Notes under the pieces: model-generated
Databases searched by the model: none
Told to the model about the DNA's origin: nothing
What the model saw: only the letters and a program-made list of their open reading frames with translations
Shown here: positions 8,558-18,175 of the stretch, piece by piece
Position numbering within the stretch: position 1 is the first letter of the stretch
Layout of the letters: each line of letters begins with the position of its first letter
Program-made: the position numbers and the translations under genes
Assembly (NCBI RefSeq): GCF_001039355.2
Contig: NW_019775616.1
Location: forward strand, 80,125-110,026
Source: Lingula anatina
Lineage: Eukaryota > Brachiopoda > Lingulata > Lingulida > Lingulidae
Direction: 5' to 3'
DNA length: 29,902 nt

Positions 8558-10156
8558 ATGGCGAGCAAAGCTGTTTTGTCACTGGCTGTATTGTGCGTTC
8601 TTTTGTTGCGTTCTTCAACCTCTGACGGTGGAAGGATTTTGTCGCTGGTTTACCCTGGTAAGAGCCTGTTAAGCCTTACCGTGACAGTGCTGACAGAACT
8701 GAAAAGTCGAGGGCACGACGTTTGGGCGGTGTATGCGGACACGTTCGAAATATCGGCCTCGATGTTGCGAGAAAGCGGTATTAATCTGCTGACTTTTACA
8801 TCTAAGGAGAAAATGTTTCTGGACGATCCGGAGGTACAGAGAGATATTTTAATGGCGGCCGTTGAAAACCCAGAACTACGCACAAGCCTTTTTCATTTAA
8901 CGTCCACTATTCAAAAATTTACTAGTATATTCGAAAGTTATTTGGAAGAGATGTTTGTGGACAAGGAACTGGACAGAAAGGTCAGGGAGTTGAAATTTGA
9001 CCTCATGATTGTTTGCGGTTATTGGTTTTTTGCAAAAGCCTACCTCTTCCCTCACCGGTATGCGGTTCCTTACGTGTCCATAGTCCTAGATATGCAGCAG
9101 CTTGCTGGTGTACCAATGCTTCCTTCATTTGTCCCTAGTCTAGCGATAACTGCCAAGTACTCCGACAAAATGAGTCTTCCTCAGCGAATGCTCAACATCG
9201 TTCCTTACGTCTTACTGAAGCATTCCATACAACCTATTACGCCGGAACTTTCCCAGAAGCATGCCCCGGGGCGCCCTTACATGTCTACGCCAGAGCTGAT
9301 GGCAGAATCAGAGTTGTGGATAGTGGACGGAGGCCAGCCCGCCATTGACCACGTCAAACCGTCACTGCCCAACGTCAAGTACCTGGGAGGTCTTGTGACG
9401 CGACCCGCAAAGCCGCTGCCGAAAGACTTGGAGACTTTTCTCAAAAAGCATGACCACGGCGTGGTTCTTGTGTCGTTCGGCTCCCTGGTCAAATACATGC
9501 CGGACAGAGTAGTTCAGGAACTTTTCGAAGCCTTCAAGAACGTGCCTTATGGTGTTATATGGAAGTATAATGGGCAGCCGCTAAAGAATGTCCCGGATCA
9601 TGTTAAGATTGTGTCTTGGATGCCACAGAATGATATTTTGGGGCATCCTAACACTAAGCTCTTTATAACACACGCTGGAAACAACGGGCAGATGGAGGCA
9701 CTATACCACGGTGTGCCCATGATAAGCATACCTTTGTTCGGTGACCAAGATTACAACGCGGCAAGGGCGGAACAAAAAGGCATCGCAATAACAATGGACG
9801 CGGCATTCTTAAAATCCGAGGATCTTATTTCTGCTATTAATATGATGATGGAAAATGAGACCTATGCCAAGAATATGCGCAGGGCGTCCGCCATTTTTCG
9901 CGATCAACCCGGCACCCCCGTGGAACTGGCAGGTTTCTGGATTGACCACGTGATCAAATATGGCGGTTCCTATATGAAGTCCCATGCAAGACTGCTTCCC
10001 TGGTACCAGTTCTATATGCTTGATGTTATGTTGGTGTTTTTAGCAATGATTTTATTAATTTGTTTGTTCTGTGGAGTTTGTTGTTCGTTTGTTTGCAAAA
10101 AATTACGTGGTCAGTCAACTTCAGCTGGGAAACAAAAGACCCAAAAGACCGAATAG
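8558..10156 (+). CDS. UDP-glycosyltransferase copy 3 (GT1 family, intronless, dyad-less)
   Basis: A 532-residue UGT with signal peptide (about 1-24), acceptor domain, donor domain (VSFGS 305-309, WMPQND 354-359, THAGNNG 371-377, DQ 396-397), one membrane helix (about 489-512) and a short basic tail. The G-x-S-H motif reads GKSL, so the catalytic His is Leu37, and the catalytic Asp position is Cys153. Leu at the His site is also known in human UGT2B10, an N-glucuronidating enzyme, but that enzyme keeps its Asp. The tail ends QKTE rather than KKTE, so the dilysine retrieval signal of copy 1 is lost. The N204 sequon is also gone (SDKMS). The only protein difference I see from copy 4 is Cys13 versus Tyr13. 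Substrate unknown. Confidence 0.96.
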   Translation: MASKAVLSLAVLCVLLLRSSTSDGGRILSLVYPGKSLLSLTVTVLTELKSRGHDVWAVYADTFEISASMLRESGINLLTFTSKEKMFLDDPEVQRDILMAAVENPELRTSLFHLTSTIQKFTSIFESYLEEMFVDKELDRKVRELKFDLMIVCGYWFFAKAYLFPHRYAVPYVSIVLDMQQLAGVPMLPSFVPSLAITAKYSDKMSLPQRMLNIVPYVLLKHSIQPITPELSQKHAPGRPYMSTPELMAESELWIVDGGQPAIDHVKPSLPNVKYLGGLVTRPAKPLPKDLETFLKKHDHGVVLVSFGSLVKYMPDRVVQELFEAFKNVPYGVIWKYNGQPLKNVPDHVKIVSWMPQNDILGHPNTKLFITHAGNNGQMEALYHGVPMISIPLFGDQDYNAARAEQKGIAITMDAAFLKSEDLISAINMMMENETYAKNMRRASAIFRDQPGTPVELAGFWIDHVIKYGGSYMKSHARLLPWYQFYMLDVMLVFLAMILLICLFCGVCCSFVCKKLRGQSTSAGKQKTQKTE

Positions 10157-10413
10157 AGCATAATTTTTACTTTGTAACAAAATTCAGTATATAACCTCTG
10201 CGTATATTTCAGTATTTTTTTCATTGCGAATGTGTCTAAAGAGAAAGACTATGTTTTATTTAAACTCTTCAGATAGATTCCCAATCTTTTTCGCCGTTTC
10301 TATTTACACTGTAACTTCAATTTCCATCGTTTTTCATGGACGACGTGGCAAGAAAGCATTGTTTAGACTCTCAAAAAAGTAACTTGTTGTTAATTCATAT
10401 ATCAAGAAAGCTA

Positions 10414-10419
10414 AATAAA
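10414..10419 (+). terminator. Polyadenylation signal of UGT copy 3
   Basis: AATAAA about 260 bp after the stop, in the same conserved context as in copies 1, 4 and 5. Confidence 0.55.
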
Positions 10420-10565
10420 ATGGATGTGGAAAACCAGTTTGGACCATGGTATTATCTCCCAGTTTTCATAATTCGGAAGCCGAATGTCTGTTTTGATCTT
10501 ATCGGGTTACATTGTTTGAACAGTAAATATATTTATTGTCAAAGACACGAAAACGACAAACAGTA

Positions 10566-10712
10566 CAGGGCCGTAGCCTGAGCAAAATGCCAGGGGGGGC
10601 AGTAAACGGACACGAGGGGGCGAAGCTACCGAGGGGGGAGGGTGTGGTGTGTAAAATTCCAAATTCCACTGGGGCAGCTGCCCCCCCTGCCCCCCCGGAG
10701 GCTACGGCCCTG
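10566..10712. mobile_element. 147-bp MITE with 14-bp perfect TIR and 5-bp TSD
   Basis: The ends CAGGGCCGTAGCCT and AGGCTACGGCCCTG are perfect inverted repeats, flanked on both sides by CAGTA (10561-10565 and 10713-10717). The orthologous sites in copies 1 and 5 read uninterrupted ACAAACAGCATCC, so this is a clean insertion. G-rich and C-rich subterminal stretches also pair, so the element can fold back on itself. The CAGGG terminus resembles hAT elements, but hAT usually makes an 8-bp duplication, so the superfamily is not settled. It is in the 3' flank, beyond the AATAAA. Confidence 0.85.
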
Positions 10713-10833
10713 CAGTATCCTCTTTCGTGGATGAGGATAGAATGGTAGTATTGTCCCTTTATAAATTTATTTATTAAAATTCGTGATGACGCTTGGTGCC
10801 TACCAATACTGTTCATGACGCATTTTTCCCTTG

Positions 10834-10860
10834 TGACGTCACAATTCACTTTTGACGTCT
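10834..10860. promoter_or_regulatory. CRE/ATF palindrome pair upstream of small ORF
   Basis: A perfect TGACGTCA (10834-10841) within TTGTGACGTCACAA is followed by TGACGTCT (10853-10860). They lie about 35-60 bp before the ATG of the small ORF at 10894, a plausible promoter spacing. Conserved in copies 1, 4 and 5. Confidence 0.45.
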
Positions 10861-10893
10861 TTCTCGCATTCGTCGGTGTAGCAACTGCCGGAA

Positions 10894-11094
10894 ATGAATG
10901 TGATTAGTATGACAAGAGGCTATTGGTATTATTTTATAATTTGTTTTGCTTGTTGTGGATTACTTAACGTCGCTCTGAAACAACGGTATAACAGATTCAA
11001 GGTAGACAGTAAATACTGGGCTCCCACGGCATGGAAAAACATGTTTACAAAATCTAAAGGCAAGTTTGCTATAATGAATATCAATTTAAAATGA
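10894..11094 (+). CDS. Hypothetical small ORF, 66 codons, possible single-pass membrane peptide
   Basis: An open frame with one hydrophobic stretch (about residues 10-27, WYYFIICFACCGLLNVAL) followed by a basic, aromatic-rich tail (KQRYNRFK, KYWAPTAWKN). An identical frame occurs at 15708-15908, a 5'-truncated one ends at 6284, and a shortened diverged one is at 20322-20486. A CRE pair lies just upstream. Against coding: by my count the diverged copy differs at about six amino-acid-changing and two silent sites, plus an indel at each end, which does not look like strong protein constraint. I do not recognise the product. Confidence 0.25.
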   Translation: MNVISMTRGYWYYFIICFACCGLLNVALKQRYNRFKVDSKYWAPTAWKNMFTKSKGKFAIMNINLK

Positions 11095-11473
11095 GAATTG
11101 AATCTTAAATGTTATAAGCTTTTACGAGAAGGTAGATACTGTCTTAAATAGTATTTTTGTTCAATTTTGGACACTTAAAGAATACATCTTCTTAAAACAT
11201 AAAACACACATATCAGTATACATGGACCATCGCTGATAACACAAATCCAAACAGGCAGGTAATGTATAAATACAGAACATATCAAAACTCTCATTTTACT
11301 ATATATGCAGTATTGATCATCATTATAGTCTGACCATTTTGAGTAATACTGAAATTGATATATCTTTCAGAGCCACAAAATTCGCAAACGACGCAATCTG
11401 CACGAGCAATTTGATATGAGTCCATCGCCTTGGTAACTAGACAGAATTTGATTGACTTTTTGCAATAAAACTT

Positions 11474-11480
<7 letters not shown>

Positions 11481-11518
<38 letters not shown>
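11481..11518. repeat. TC dinucleotide microsatellite (19 repeats)
   Basis: (TC)19 followed by CCTCC. It occupies the same place in the unit as 6671-6712. Confidence 0.95.
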
Positions 11519-11522
<4 letters not shown>

Positions 11523-12253
11523 CAAAAACCAAAATTAAAAATTTGAGGTTAATGCAGAAGATTATTATAATCCAAATATTTGGTTCGCTGGACTAAACCA
11601 GTCAAGAACTCACTTCGTCTCTACTCGTTGCAAGTCCGCTGTAGGATTTCACTGACTGTTTTTTTTTATTCCATTCAGTTTATTCTTTATGATACCATAA
11701 AACCAGGCAAAAGTTATGTAAATTATCAGACCACTTGAACCTTCATAGATGGTTACATGTAATAATATTTTTTTCTGTAGAGATTGCACGCTTAAAAAAA
11801 AGAAATGATCAATCTACTTTAAATATGGGAATTAACGACGTTTATCTCAACAAAAGTCCGTTTCCCGCCAAAATGAAAAGCTGTTATCTATTTAAGCAAC
11901 ATTGATAAACCAAACCAAATAGTACGACAAAAAACTGACTATTGCATAGCGTTGTAAAGTGAAATGAAATGCTCATCACGTACGTTAACCGGTCAATTTC
12001 AGGAGTTTACACAAGTACTCATCAGAAAATTGGAAATGTCCAATTTCTCTTCTCTCAACGCGTTGTTTGCCGTTGTACTGCACTAAATGTACTACGCCAT
12101 GAATACGCTTCACTATTCTGGTACGTATATCTAATTATTATTATTCAAATGAAATAATTATTGAATAATAAAACAACTCATGGGTTCTTCCTGCCTTTCT
12201 CCTTATTTGCATCTGTGTGTTATTGGCTATTGTGTTTGTGTGGAAAAGCCCCC

Positions 12254-12296
12254 TGTTGTTGTTGTTGTTGCGGTTGTTGTTGCGGTTGTTGTTGCC
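12254..12296. repeat. TTG-rich trinucleotide tract
   Basis: Same structure as 7446-7488. Confidence 0.85.
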
Positions 12297-12930
12297 CTAC
12301 GATTTGTCTGAACATTTCTTTTCCGGAATCTTCGTGCAATACTTTTGTCCCCCATTTGTATATACCAATATCTTATGTACATAACAATGGATAAGTTTAA
12401 CGATAGTGACCAGCATTCAGTGTGGTGAATGTGTTAGCTGTGCACCTCACAGCTCACCAAATGCTGATCTCCTACGGTACCCCTTATTCAACCGGTCGAG
12501 ATTCGATGTGTGGTGAGGCGTGTGAGAGGCGGAGACACCATTTCAGGATTAAGCGGTCTTCCTTTCATGTAGGTCCGCATTTTTAGGTCGCGACCTAGCT
12601 AGCACTCGGCTCTTCTCGATCTGAATGGTGCCTAAGTGATCGAAAACCCTCGCAATTTTGAGTTAACGTCTATGCATTGAAAAGGAAAAAAAAACATTGA
12701 TATGTGCGATAGTGCGACGGGGACCAAAGTGATCGCATAACAGTTTTAGTTCTTTCGGGAGTTTTCACTTCAGAATAAAACAAAAAAATATCACGAATAC
12801 TTCACCTACCAACCATTTCATGCTTGTGGACGTTTGTGGCCGTTTGTGGTAGTAAATTAGATCTAACTTCATCATAGCCATGTTTCAGTTAGAGACATTA
12901 TGTGATGCTATGTTCAGATACAACACTGAT

Positions 12931-13371
12931 AGGGGTGAAGGTGGCGAAACTAGCACACTTAGAGACTGCATGAACAAAGGAAGTCGACCCATATGCCTCC
13001 TTGTACTGTACTAACATATAGCGTACGTAACTAAAAGTGGAGTCAGAGGGAGCATGATATCTTTGTCATCTATCCGTTCTCGGGATTTCTCGACTTATCA
13101 TGGAAGTTACCAAGGGCACTTCTGGGCCACGTAACTCGATAGCATCGCGCATTGCGACCATTCGCAGGCGTCTCCATTCCTTAAATCGCCCATACTCGCC
13201 CCATATAATACATTTAGGGGGCCCTGATCGGCTACATCACGTAACTGACGGTAGCCAAAATATAGCACAGTCTGGGTCATAGATCTAGGTTCTCTTGCAG
13301 ACTGTTGTCAACACGTTATATTCTTCTGTCGGCTCGGTTATTTATAGTTGTCTATGTCATAAAGGAACGAG
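12931..13371 (+). promoter_or_regulatory. Conserved upstream block of UGT copy 4
   Basis: Same block as before copies 3 and 5, with small differences (AGCACAGTCTG, TATTCTTCTGTC). TATA-like TTATTTATAG at 13338-13347. Confidence 0.5.
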
Positions 13372-14970
13372 ATGGCGAGCAAAGCTGTTTTGTCACTGGC
13401 TGTATTGTACGTTCTTTTGTTGCGTTCTTCAACCTCTGACGGTGGAAGGATTTTGTCGCTGGTTTACCCTGGTAAGAGCCTGTTAAGCCTTACCGTGACA
13501 GTGCTGACAGAACTGAAAAGTCGAGGGCACGACGTTTGGGCGGTGTATGCGGACACGTTCGAAATATCGGCCTCGATGTTGCGAGAAAGCGGTATTAATC
13601 TGCTGACTTTTACATCTAAGGAGAAAATGTTTCTGGACGATCCGGAGGTACAGAGAGATATTTTAATGGCGGCCGTTGAAAACCCAGAACTACGCACAAG
13701 CCTTTTTCATTTAACGTCCACTATTCAAAAATTTACTAGTATATTCGAAAGTTATTTAGAAGAGATGTTTGTGGACAAGGAACTGGACAGAAAGGTCAGG
13801 GAGTTGAAATTTGACCTCATGATTGTTTGCGGTTATTGGTTTTTTGCAAAAGCCTACCTCTTCCCTCACCGGTATGCGGTTCCTTACGTGTCCATAGTCC
13901 TAGATATGCAGCAGCTTGCTGGTGTACCAATGCTTCCTTCATTTGTCCCTAGTCTAGCGATAACTGCCAAGTACTCCGACAAAATGAGTCTTCCTCAGCG
14001 AATGCTCAACATCGTTCCTTACGTCTTACTGAAGCATTCCATACAACCTATTACGCCGGAACTTTCCCAGAAGCATGCCCCGGGGCGCCCTTACATGTCT
14101 ACGCCAGAGCTGATGGCAGAATCAGAGTTGTGGATAGTGGACGGAGGCCAGCCCGCCATTGACCACGTCAAACCGTCACTGCCCAACGTCAAGTACCTGG
14201 GAGGTCTTGTGACGCGACCCGCAAAGCCGCTGCCGAAAGACTTGGAGACTTTTCTCAAAAAGCATGACCACGGCGTGGTTCTTGTGTCGTTCGGCTCCCT
14301 GGTCAAATACATGCCGGACAGAGTAGTTCAGGAACTTTTCGAAGCCTTCAAGAACGTGCCTTATGGTGTTATATGGAAGTATAATGGGCAGCCGCTAAAG
14401 AATGTCCCGGATCATGTTAAGATTGTGTCTTGGATGCCACAGAATGATATTTTGGGGCATCCTAACACTAAGCTCTTTATAACACACGCTGGAAACAACG
14501 GGCAGATGGAGGCACTATACCACGGTGTGCCCATGATAAGCATACCTTTGTTCGGTGACCAAGATTACAACGCGGCAAGGGCGGAACAAAAAGGCATCGC
14601 AATAACAATGGACGCGGCATTCTTAAAATCCGAGGATCTTATTTCTGCTATTAATATGATGATGGAAAATGAGACCTATGCCAAGAATATGCGCAGGGCG
14701 TCCGCCATTTTTCGCGATCAACCCGGCACCCCCGTGGAACTGGCAGGTTTCTGGATTGACCACGTGATCAAATATGGCGGTTCCTATATGAAGTCCCATG
14801 CAAGACTGCTTCCCTGGTACCAGTTCTATATGCTTGATGTTATGTTGGTGTTTTTAGCAATGATTTTATTAATTTGTTTGTTCTGTGGAGTTTGTTGTTC
14901 GTTTGTTTGCAAAAAATTACGTGGTCAGTCAACTTCAGCTGGGAAACAAAAGACCCAAAAGACCGAATAG
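13372..14970 (+). CDS. UDP-glycosyltransferase copy 4 (GT1 family, intronless, dyad-less)
   Basis: A 532-residue protein matching copy 3 except for Tyr13 in the signal peptide. I noticed only one further base difference in the coding region, a silent Leu codon near 13758. It has all donor-domain motifs, a single C-terminal membrane helix and a QKTE tail. Leu37 and Cys153 replace the catalytic His and Asp. Its downstream flank, with MITE, CRE pair and small ORF, matches copy 3 at a constant 4814-bp offset. The near-identity means either a very recent duplication or conversion, or an assembly duplication of one locus. Confidence 0.95.
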   Translation: MASKAVLSLAVLYVLLLRSSTSDGGRILSLVYPGKSLLSLTVTVLTELKSRGHDVWAVYADTFEISASMLRESGINLLTFTSKEKMFLDDPEVQRDILMAAVENPELRTSLFHLTSTIQKFTSIFESYLEEMFVDKELDRKVRELKFDLMIVCGYWFFAKAYLFPHRYAVPYVSIVLDMQQLAGVPMLPSFVPSLAITAKYSDKMSLPQRMLNIVPYVLLKHSIQPITPELSQKHAPGRPYMSTPELMAESELWIVDGGQPAIDHVKPSLPNVKYLGGLVTRPAKPLPKDLETFLKKHDHGVVLVSFGSLVKYMPDRVVQELFEAFKNVPYGVIWKYNGQPLKNVPDHVKIVSWMPQNDILGHPNTKLFITHAGNNGQMEALYHGVPMISIPLFGDQDYNAARAEQKGIAITMDAAFLKSEDLISAINMMMENETYAKNMRRASAIFRDQPGTPVELAGFWIDHVIKYGGSYMKSHARLLPWYQFYMLDVMLVFLAMILLICLFCGVCCSFVCKKLRGQSTSAGKQKTQKTE

Positions 14971-15227
14971 AGCATAATTTTTACTTTGTAACAAAATTCA
15001 GTATATAACCTCTGCGTATATTTCAGTATTTTTTTCATTGCGAATGTGTCTAAAGAGAAAGACTATGTTTTATTTAAACTCTTCAGATAGATTCCCAATC
15101 TTTTTCGCCGTTTCTATTTACACTGTAACTTCAATTTCCATCGTTTTTCATGGACGACGTGGCAAGAAAGCATTGTTTAGACTCTCAAAAAAGTAACTTG
15201 TTGTTAATTCATATATCAAGAAAGCTA

Positions 15228-15233
15228 AATAAA
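15228..15233 (+). terminator. Polyadenylation signal of UGT copy 4
   Basis: AATAAA about 260 bp after the stop, as in copy 3. Confidence 0.55.
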
Positions 15234-15379
15234 ATGGATGTGGAAAACCAGTTTGGACCATGGTATTATCTCCCAGTTTTCATAATTCGGAAGCCGAATG
15301 TCTGTTTTGATCTTATCGGGTTACATTGTTTGAACAGTAAATATATTTATTGTCAAAGACACGAAAACGACAAACAGTA

Positions 15380-15526
15380 CAGGGCCGTAGCCTGAGCAAA
15401 ATGCCAGGGGGGGCAGTAAACGGACACGAGGGGGCGAAGCTACCGAGGGGGGAGGGTGTGGTGTGTAAAATTCCAAATTCCACTGGGGCAGCTGCCCCCC
15501 CTGCCCCCCCGGAGGCTACGGCCCTG
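15380..15526. mobile_element. 147-bp MITE, second copy (duplicated with the unit)
   Basis: Same element, ends and CAGTA duplications as at 10566-10712, at the same 4814-bp offset. It was therefore copied by duplication of the unit and is not an independent insertion. Confidence 0.85.
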
Positions 15527-15647
15527 CAGTATCCTCTTTCGTGGATGAGGATAGAATGGTAGTATTGTCCCTTTATAAATTTATTTATTAAAATTCGTGA
15601 TGACGCTTGGTGCCTACCAATACTGTTCATGACGCATTTTTCCCTTG

Positions 15648-15674
15648 TGACGTCACAATTCACTTTTGACGTCT
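15648..15674. promoter_or_regulatory. CRE/ATF palindrome pair
   Basis: TGACGTCA at 15648-15655 and TGACGTCT at 15667-15674, upstream of the small ORF at 15708, as in unit 3. Confidence 0.45.
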
Positions 15675-15707
15675 TTCTCGCATTCGTCGGTGTAGCAACT
15701 GCCGGAA

Positions 15708-15908
15708 ATGAATGTGATTAGTATGACAAGAGGCTATTGGTATTATTTTATAATTTGTTTTGCTTGTTGTGGATTACTTAACGTCGCTCTGAAACAACGG
15801 TATAACAGATTCAAGGTAGACAGTAAATACTGGGCTCCCACGGCATGGAAAAACATGTTTACAAAATCTAAAGGCAAGTTTGCTATAATGAATATCAATT
15901 TAAAATGA
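15708..15908 (+). CDS. Hypothetical small ORF, 66 codons (copy in unit 4)
   Basis: Identical in protein to the frame at 10894-11094, with the same upstream CRE pair. The identity only reflects the recent duplication and is not evidence of selection. Function unknown. Confidence 0.25.
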   Translation: MNVISMTRGYWYYFIICFACCGLLNVALKQRYNRFKVDSKYWAPTAWKNMFTKSKGKFAIMNINLK

Positions 15909-16287
15909 GAATTGAATCTTAAATGTTATAAGCTTTTACGAGAAGGTAGATACTGCCTTAAATAGTATTTTTGTTCAATTTTGGACACTTAAAGAATACA
16001 TCTTCTTAAAACATAAAACACACATATCAGTATACATGGACCATCGCTGATAACACAAATCCAAACAGGCAGGTAATGTATAAATACAGAACATATCAAA
16101 ACTCTCATTTTACTATATATGCAGTATTGATCATCATTATAGTCTGACCATTTTGAGTAATACTGAAATTGATATATCTTTCAGAGCCACAAAATTCGCA
16201 AACGACGCAATCTGCACGAGCAATTTGATATGAGTCCATCGCCTTGGTAACTAGACAGAATTTGATTGACTTTTTGCAATAAAACTT

Positions 16288-16294
<7 letters not shown>

Positions 16295-16328
<34 letters not shown>
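16295..16328. repeat. TC dinucleotide microsatellite (17 repeats)
   Basis: (TC)17 followed by CCTCC, the shortest of the three expanded tracts. Confidence 0.95.
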
Positions 16329-16332
<4 letters not shown>

Positions 16333-17063
16333 CAAAAACCAAAATTAAAAATTTGAGGTTAATGCAGAAGATTATTATAATCCAAATATTTGGTTCGCTG
16401 GACTAAACCAGTCAAGAACTCACTTCGTCTCTACTCGTTGCAAGTCCGCTGTAGGATTTCACTGACTGTTTTTTTTTATTCCATTCAGTTTATTCTTTAT
16501 GATACCATAAAACCAGGCAAAAGTTATGTAAATTATCGGACCACTTGAACCTTCATAGATGGTTACATGTAATAATATTTTTTTCTGTAGAGATTGCACG
16601 CTTAAAAAAAAGAAATGATCAATCTACTTTAAATATGGGAATTAACGACGTTTATCTCAACAAAAGTCCGTTTCTCGCCAAAATGAAAAGCTGTTATCTA
16701 TTTAAGCAACATTGATCAACCAAACCAAATAGTACGACAAAAAACTGACTATTGCATAGCGTTGTAAAGTGAAATGAAATGCTCATCACGTACGTTAACC
16801 GGTCAATTTCAGGAGTTTACACAAGTACTCATCAGAAAATTGGAAATGTCCAATTTCTCTTCTCTCAACGCGTTGTTTGCCGTTGTACTGCACTAGATGT
16901 ACTACGCCATGAATACGTTTCACTATTCTGGTACGTATATCTAATTATTATTATTCAAATGAAATAATTATTGAATAATAAAACAACTCATGGGTTCTTC
17001 CTGCCTTTCTCCTTATTTGCATCTGTGTGTTATTGGCTATTGTGTTTGTGTGGAAAAGCCCCC

Positions 17064-17106
17064 TGTTGTTGTTGTTGTTGCGGTTGTTGTTGCGGTTGTT
17101 GTTGCC
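17064..17106. repeat. TTG-rich trinucleotide tract
   Basis: Same structure as 7446-7488. Confidence 0.85.
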
Positions 17107-17734
17107 CTACGATTTGTCTGAACATTTCTTTTCCGGAATCTTCGTGCAATACTTTTGTCCCCCATTTGTATATACCAATATCTTATGTACATAACAATGT
17201 ATAAGTTTAACGATAGTGACCAGCATTCAGTGTGGTGAATGTGTTAGCTGTGCCCTCACAGCTCACCAAATGCTGATCTCCTACGGTACCCCTTATTCAA
17301 CCGGTCGAGATTCGACGCGCGGTGAGTCGTGTGAGAGGCGGAGAGACCATTTAAGGATTAAGCGGTCTTTCTTTCATGTAGGTCCGCCATTTTTAGATCA
17401 TGACCTAGCTAGCACTCGGCTCTTCTCGATCTGAATGGTGCCTAATCGAAAACCCTCGCAATTTTGAGTTAACGTCTATGCATTGAAAAGGAAAAAACAT
17501 TGATATGTGCGATAGTGCGACGGGGACCAAAGTGATCGCATAACAGTTTTAGTTCTTTCGGGAGTTTTCATTTTAGAATAAAACAAAAAAAATATCATCA
17601 ATACTTCACATACCAACCATTTCATGCTTGTGGACGTTTGTGGCCGTTTGTGGTAGTAAATTAGATCTAACTTCATCATAGCCATGTTTCAGTTAGAGAC
17701 ATTATGTGATGCTATGTTCAGATACAACACTGAT

Positions 17735-18175
17735 AGGGGTGAAGGTGGCGAAACTAGCACACTTAGAGACTGCATGAACAAAGGAAGCCGACCCATATGC
17801 CTCCTTGTACTGTACTAACATATAGCGTACGTAACTAAAAGTGGAGTCAGAGGGAGCATGATATCTTTGTCATCTATCCGTTCTCGGGATTTCTCGACTT
17901 ATCATGGAAGTTACCAAGGGCACTTCTGGGCCACGTAACTCGATAGCATCGCGCATTGCGACCATTCGCAGGCGTCTCCATTCCTTAAATCGCCCATACT
18001 CGCCCCATATAATACATTTAGGGGGCCCTGATCGGCTACATCACGTAACTGACGGTAGCCAAAATATAGGACAGTCTGGGTCATAGATCTAGGTTCTCTT
18101 GCAGACTGTTGTCAACACGTTATATTCATCTGTCGGCTCGGTTATTTATAGTTGTCTATGTCATAAAGGAACGAG
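17735..18175 (+). promoter_or_regulatory. Conserved upstream block of UGT copy 5
   Basis: Practically the same as 8117-8557. TATA-like TTATTTATAG at 18142-18151, then the invariant leader before the ATG. Confidence 0.5.

Larger units (their letters stand above)
11095..12930. repeat. Spacer of the tandem UGT unit (before copy 4)
   Basis: Homologous to the spacers before copies 3 and 5, but the most divergent of the three. Examples are CTAAATGTAC, AATGGATAAG, TTGATAAACC, GTGCACCTCAC and a 4-bp insertion in CCTAAGTGATCG near 12632. It contains an AATAAA just before the TC tract. No gene supported. Confidence 0.75.
15909..17734. repeat. Spacer of the tandem UGT unit (before copy 5)
   Basis: Nearly identical to 6285-8116. 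I saw only a few substitutions (for example ACTGCCTTAA versus ACTGTCTTAA) plus length changes in the TC tract and the T run. No gene supported. Confidence 0.75.

Noticed and set aside
10336-10581. 81-codon plus-strand open frame after UGT copy 3 (and 15150-15395)
   Set aside because: It runs through the 3'UTR, the AATAAA and into the MITE. The homologous regions of copies 1 and 5 do not keep the frame.
10499-10849. 116-codon minus-strand open frame (also at 15313-15663)
   Set aside because: It is created by the G- and C-rich MITE and disappears in units without the element.
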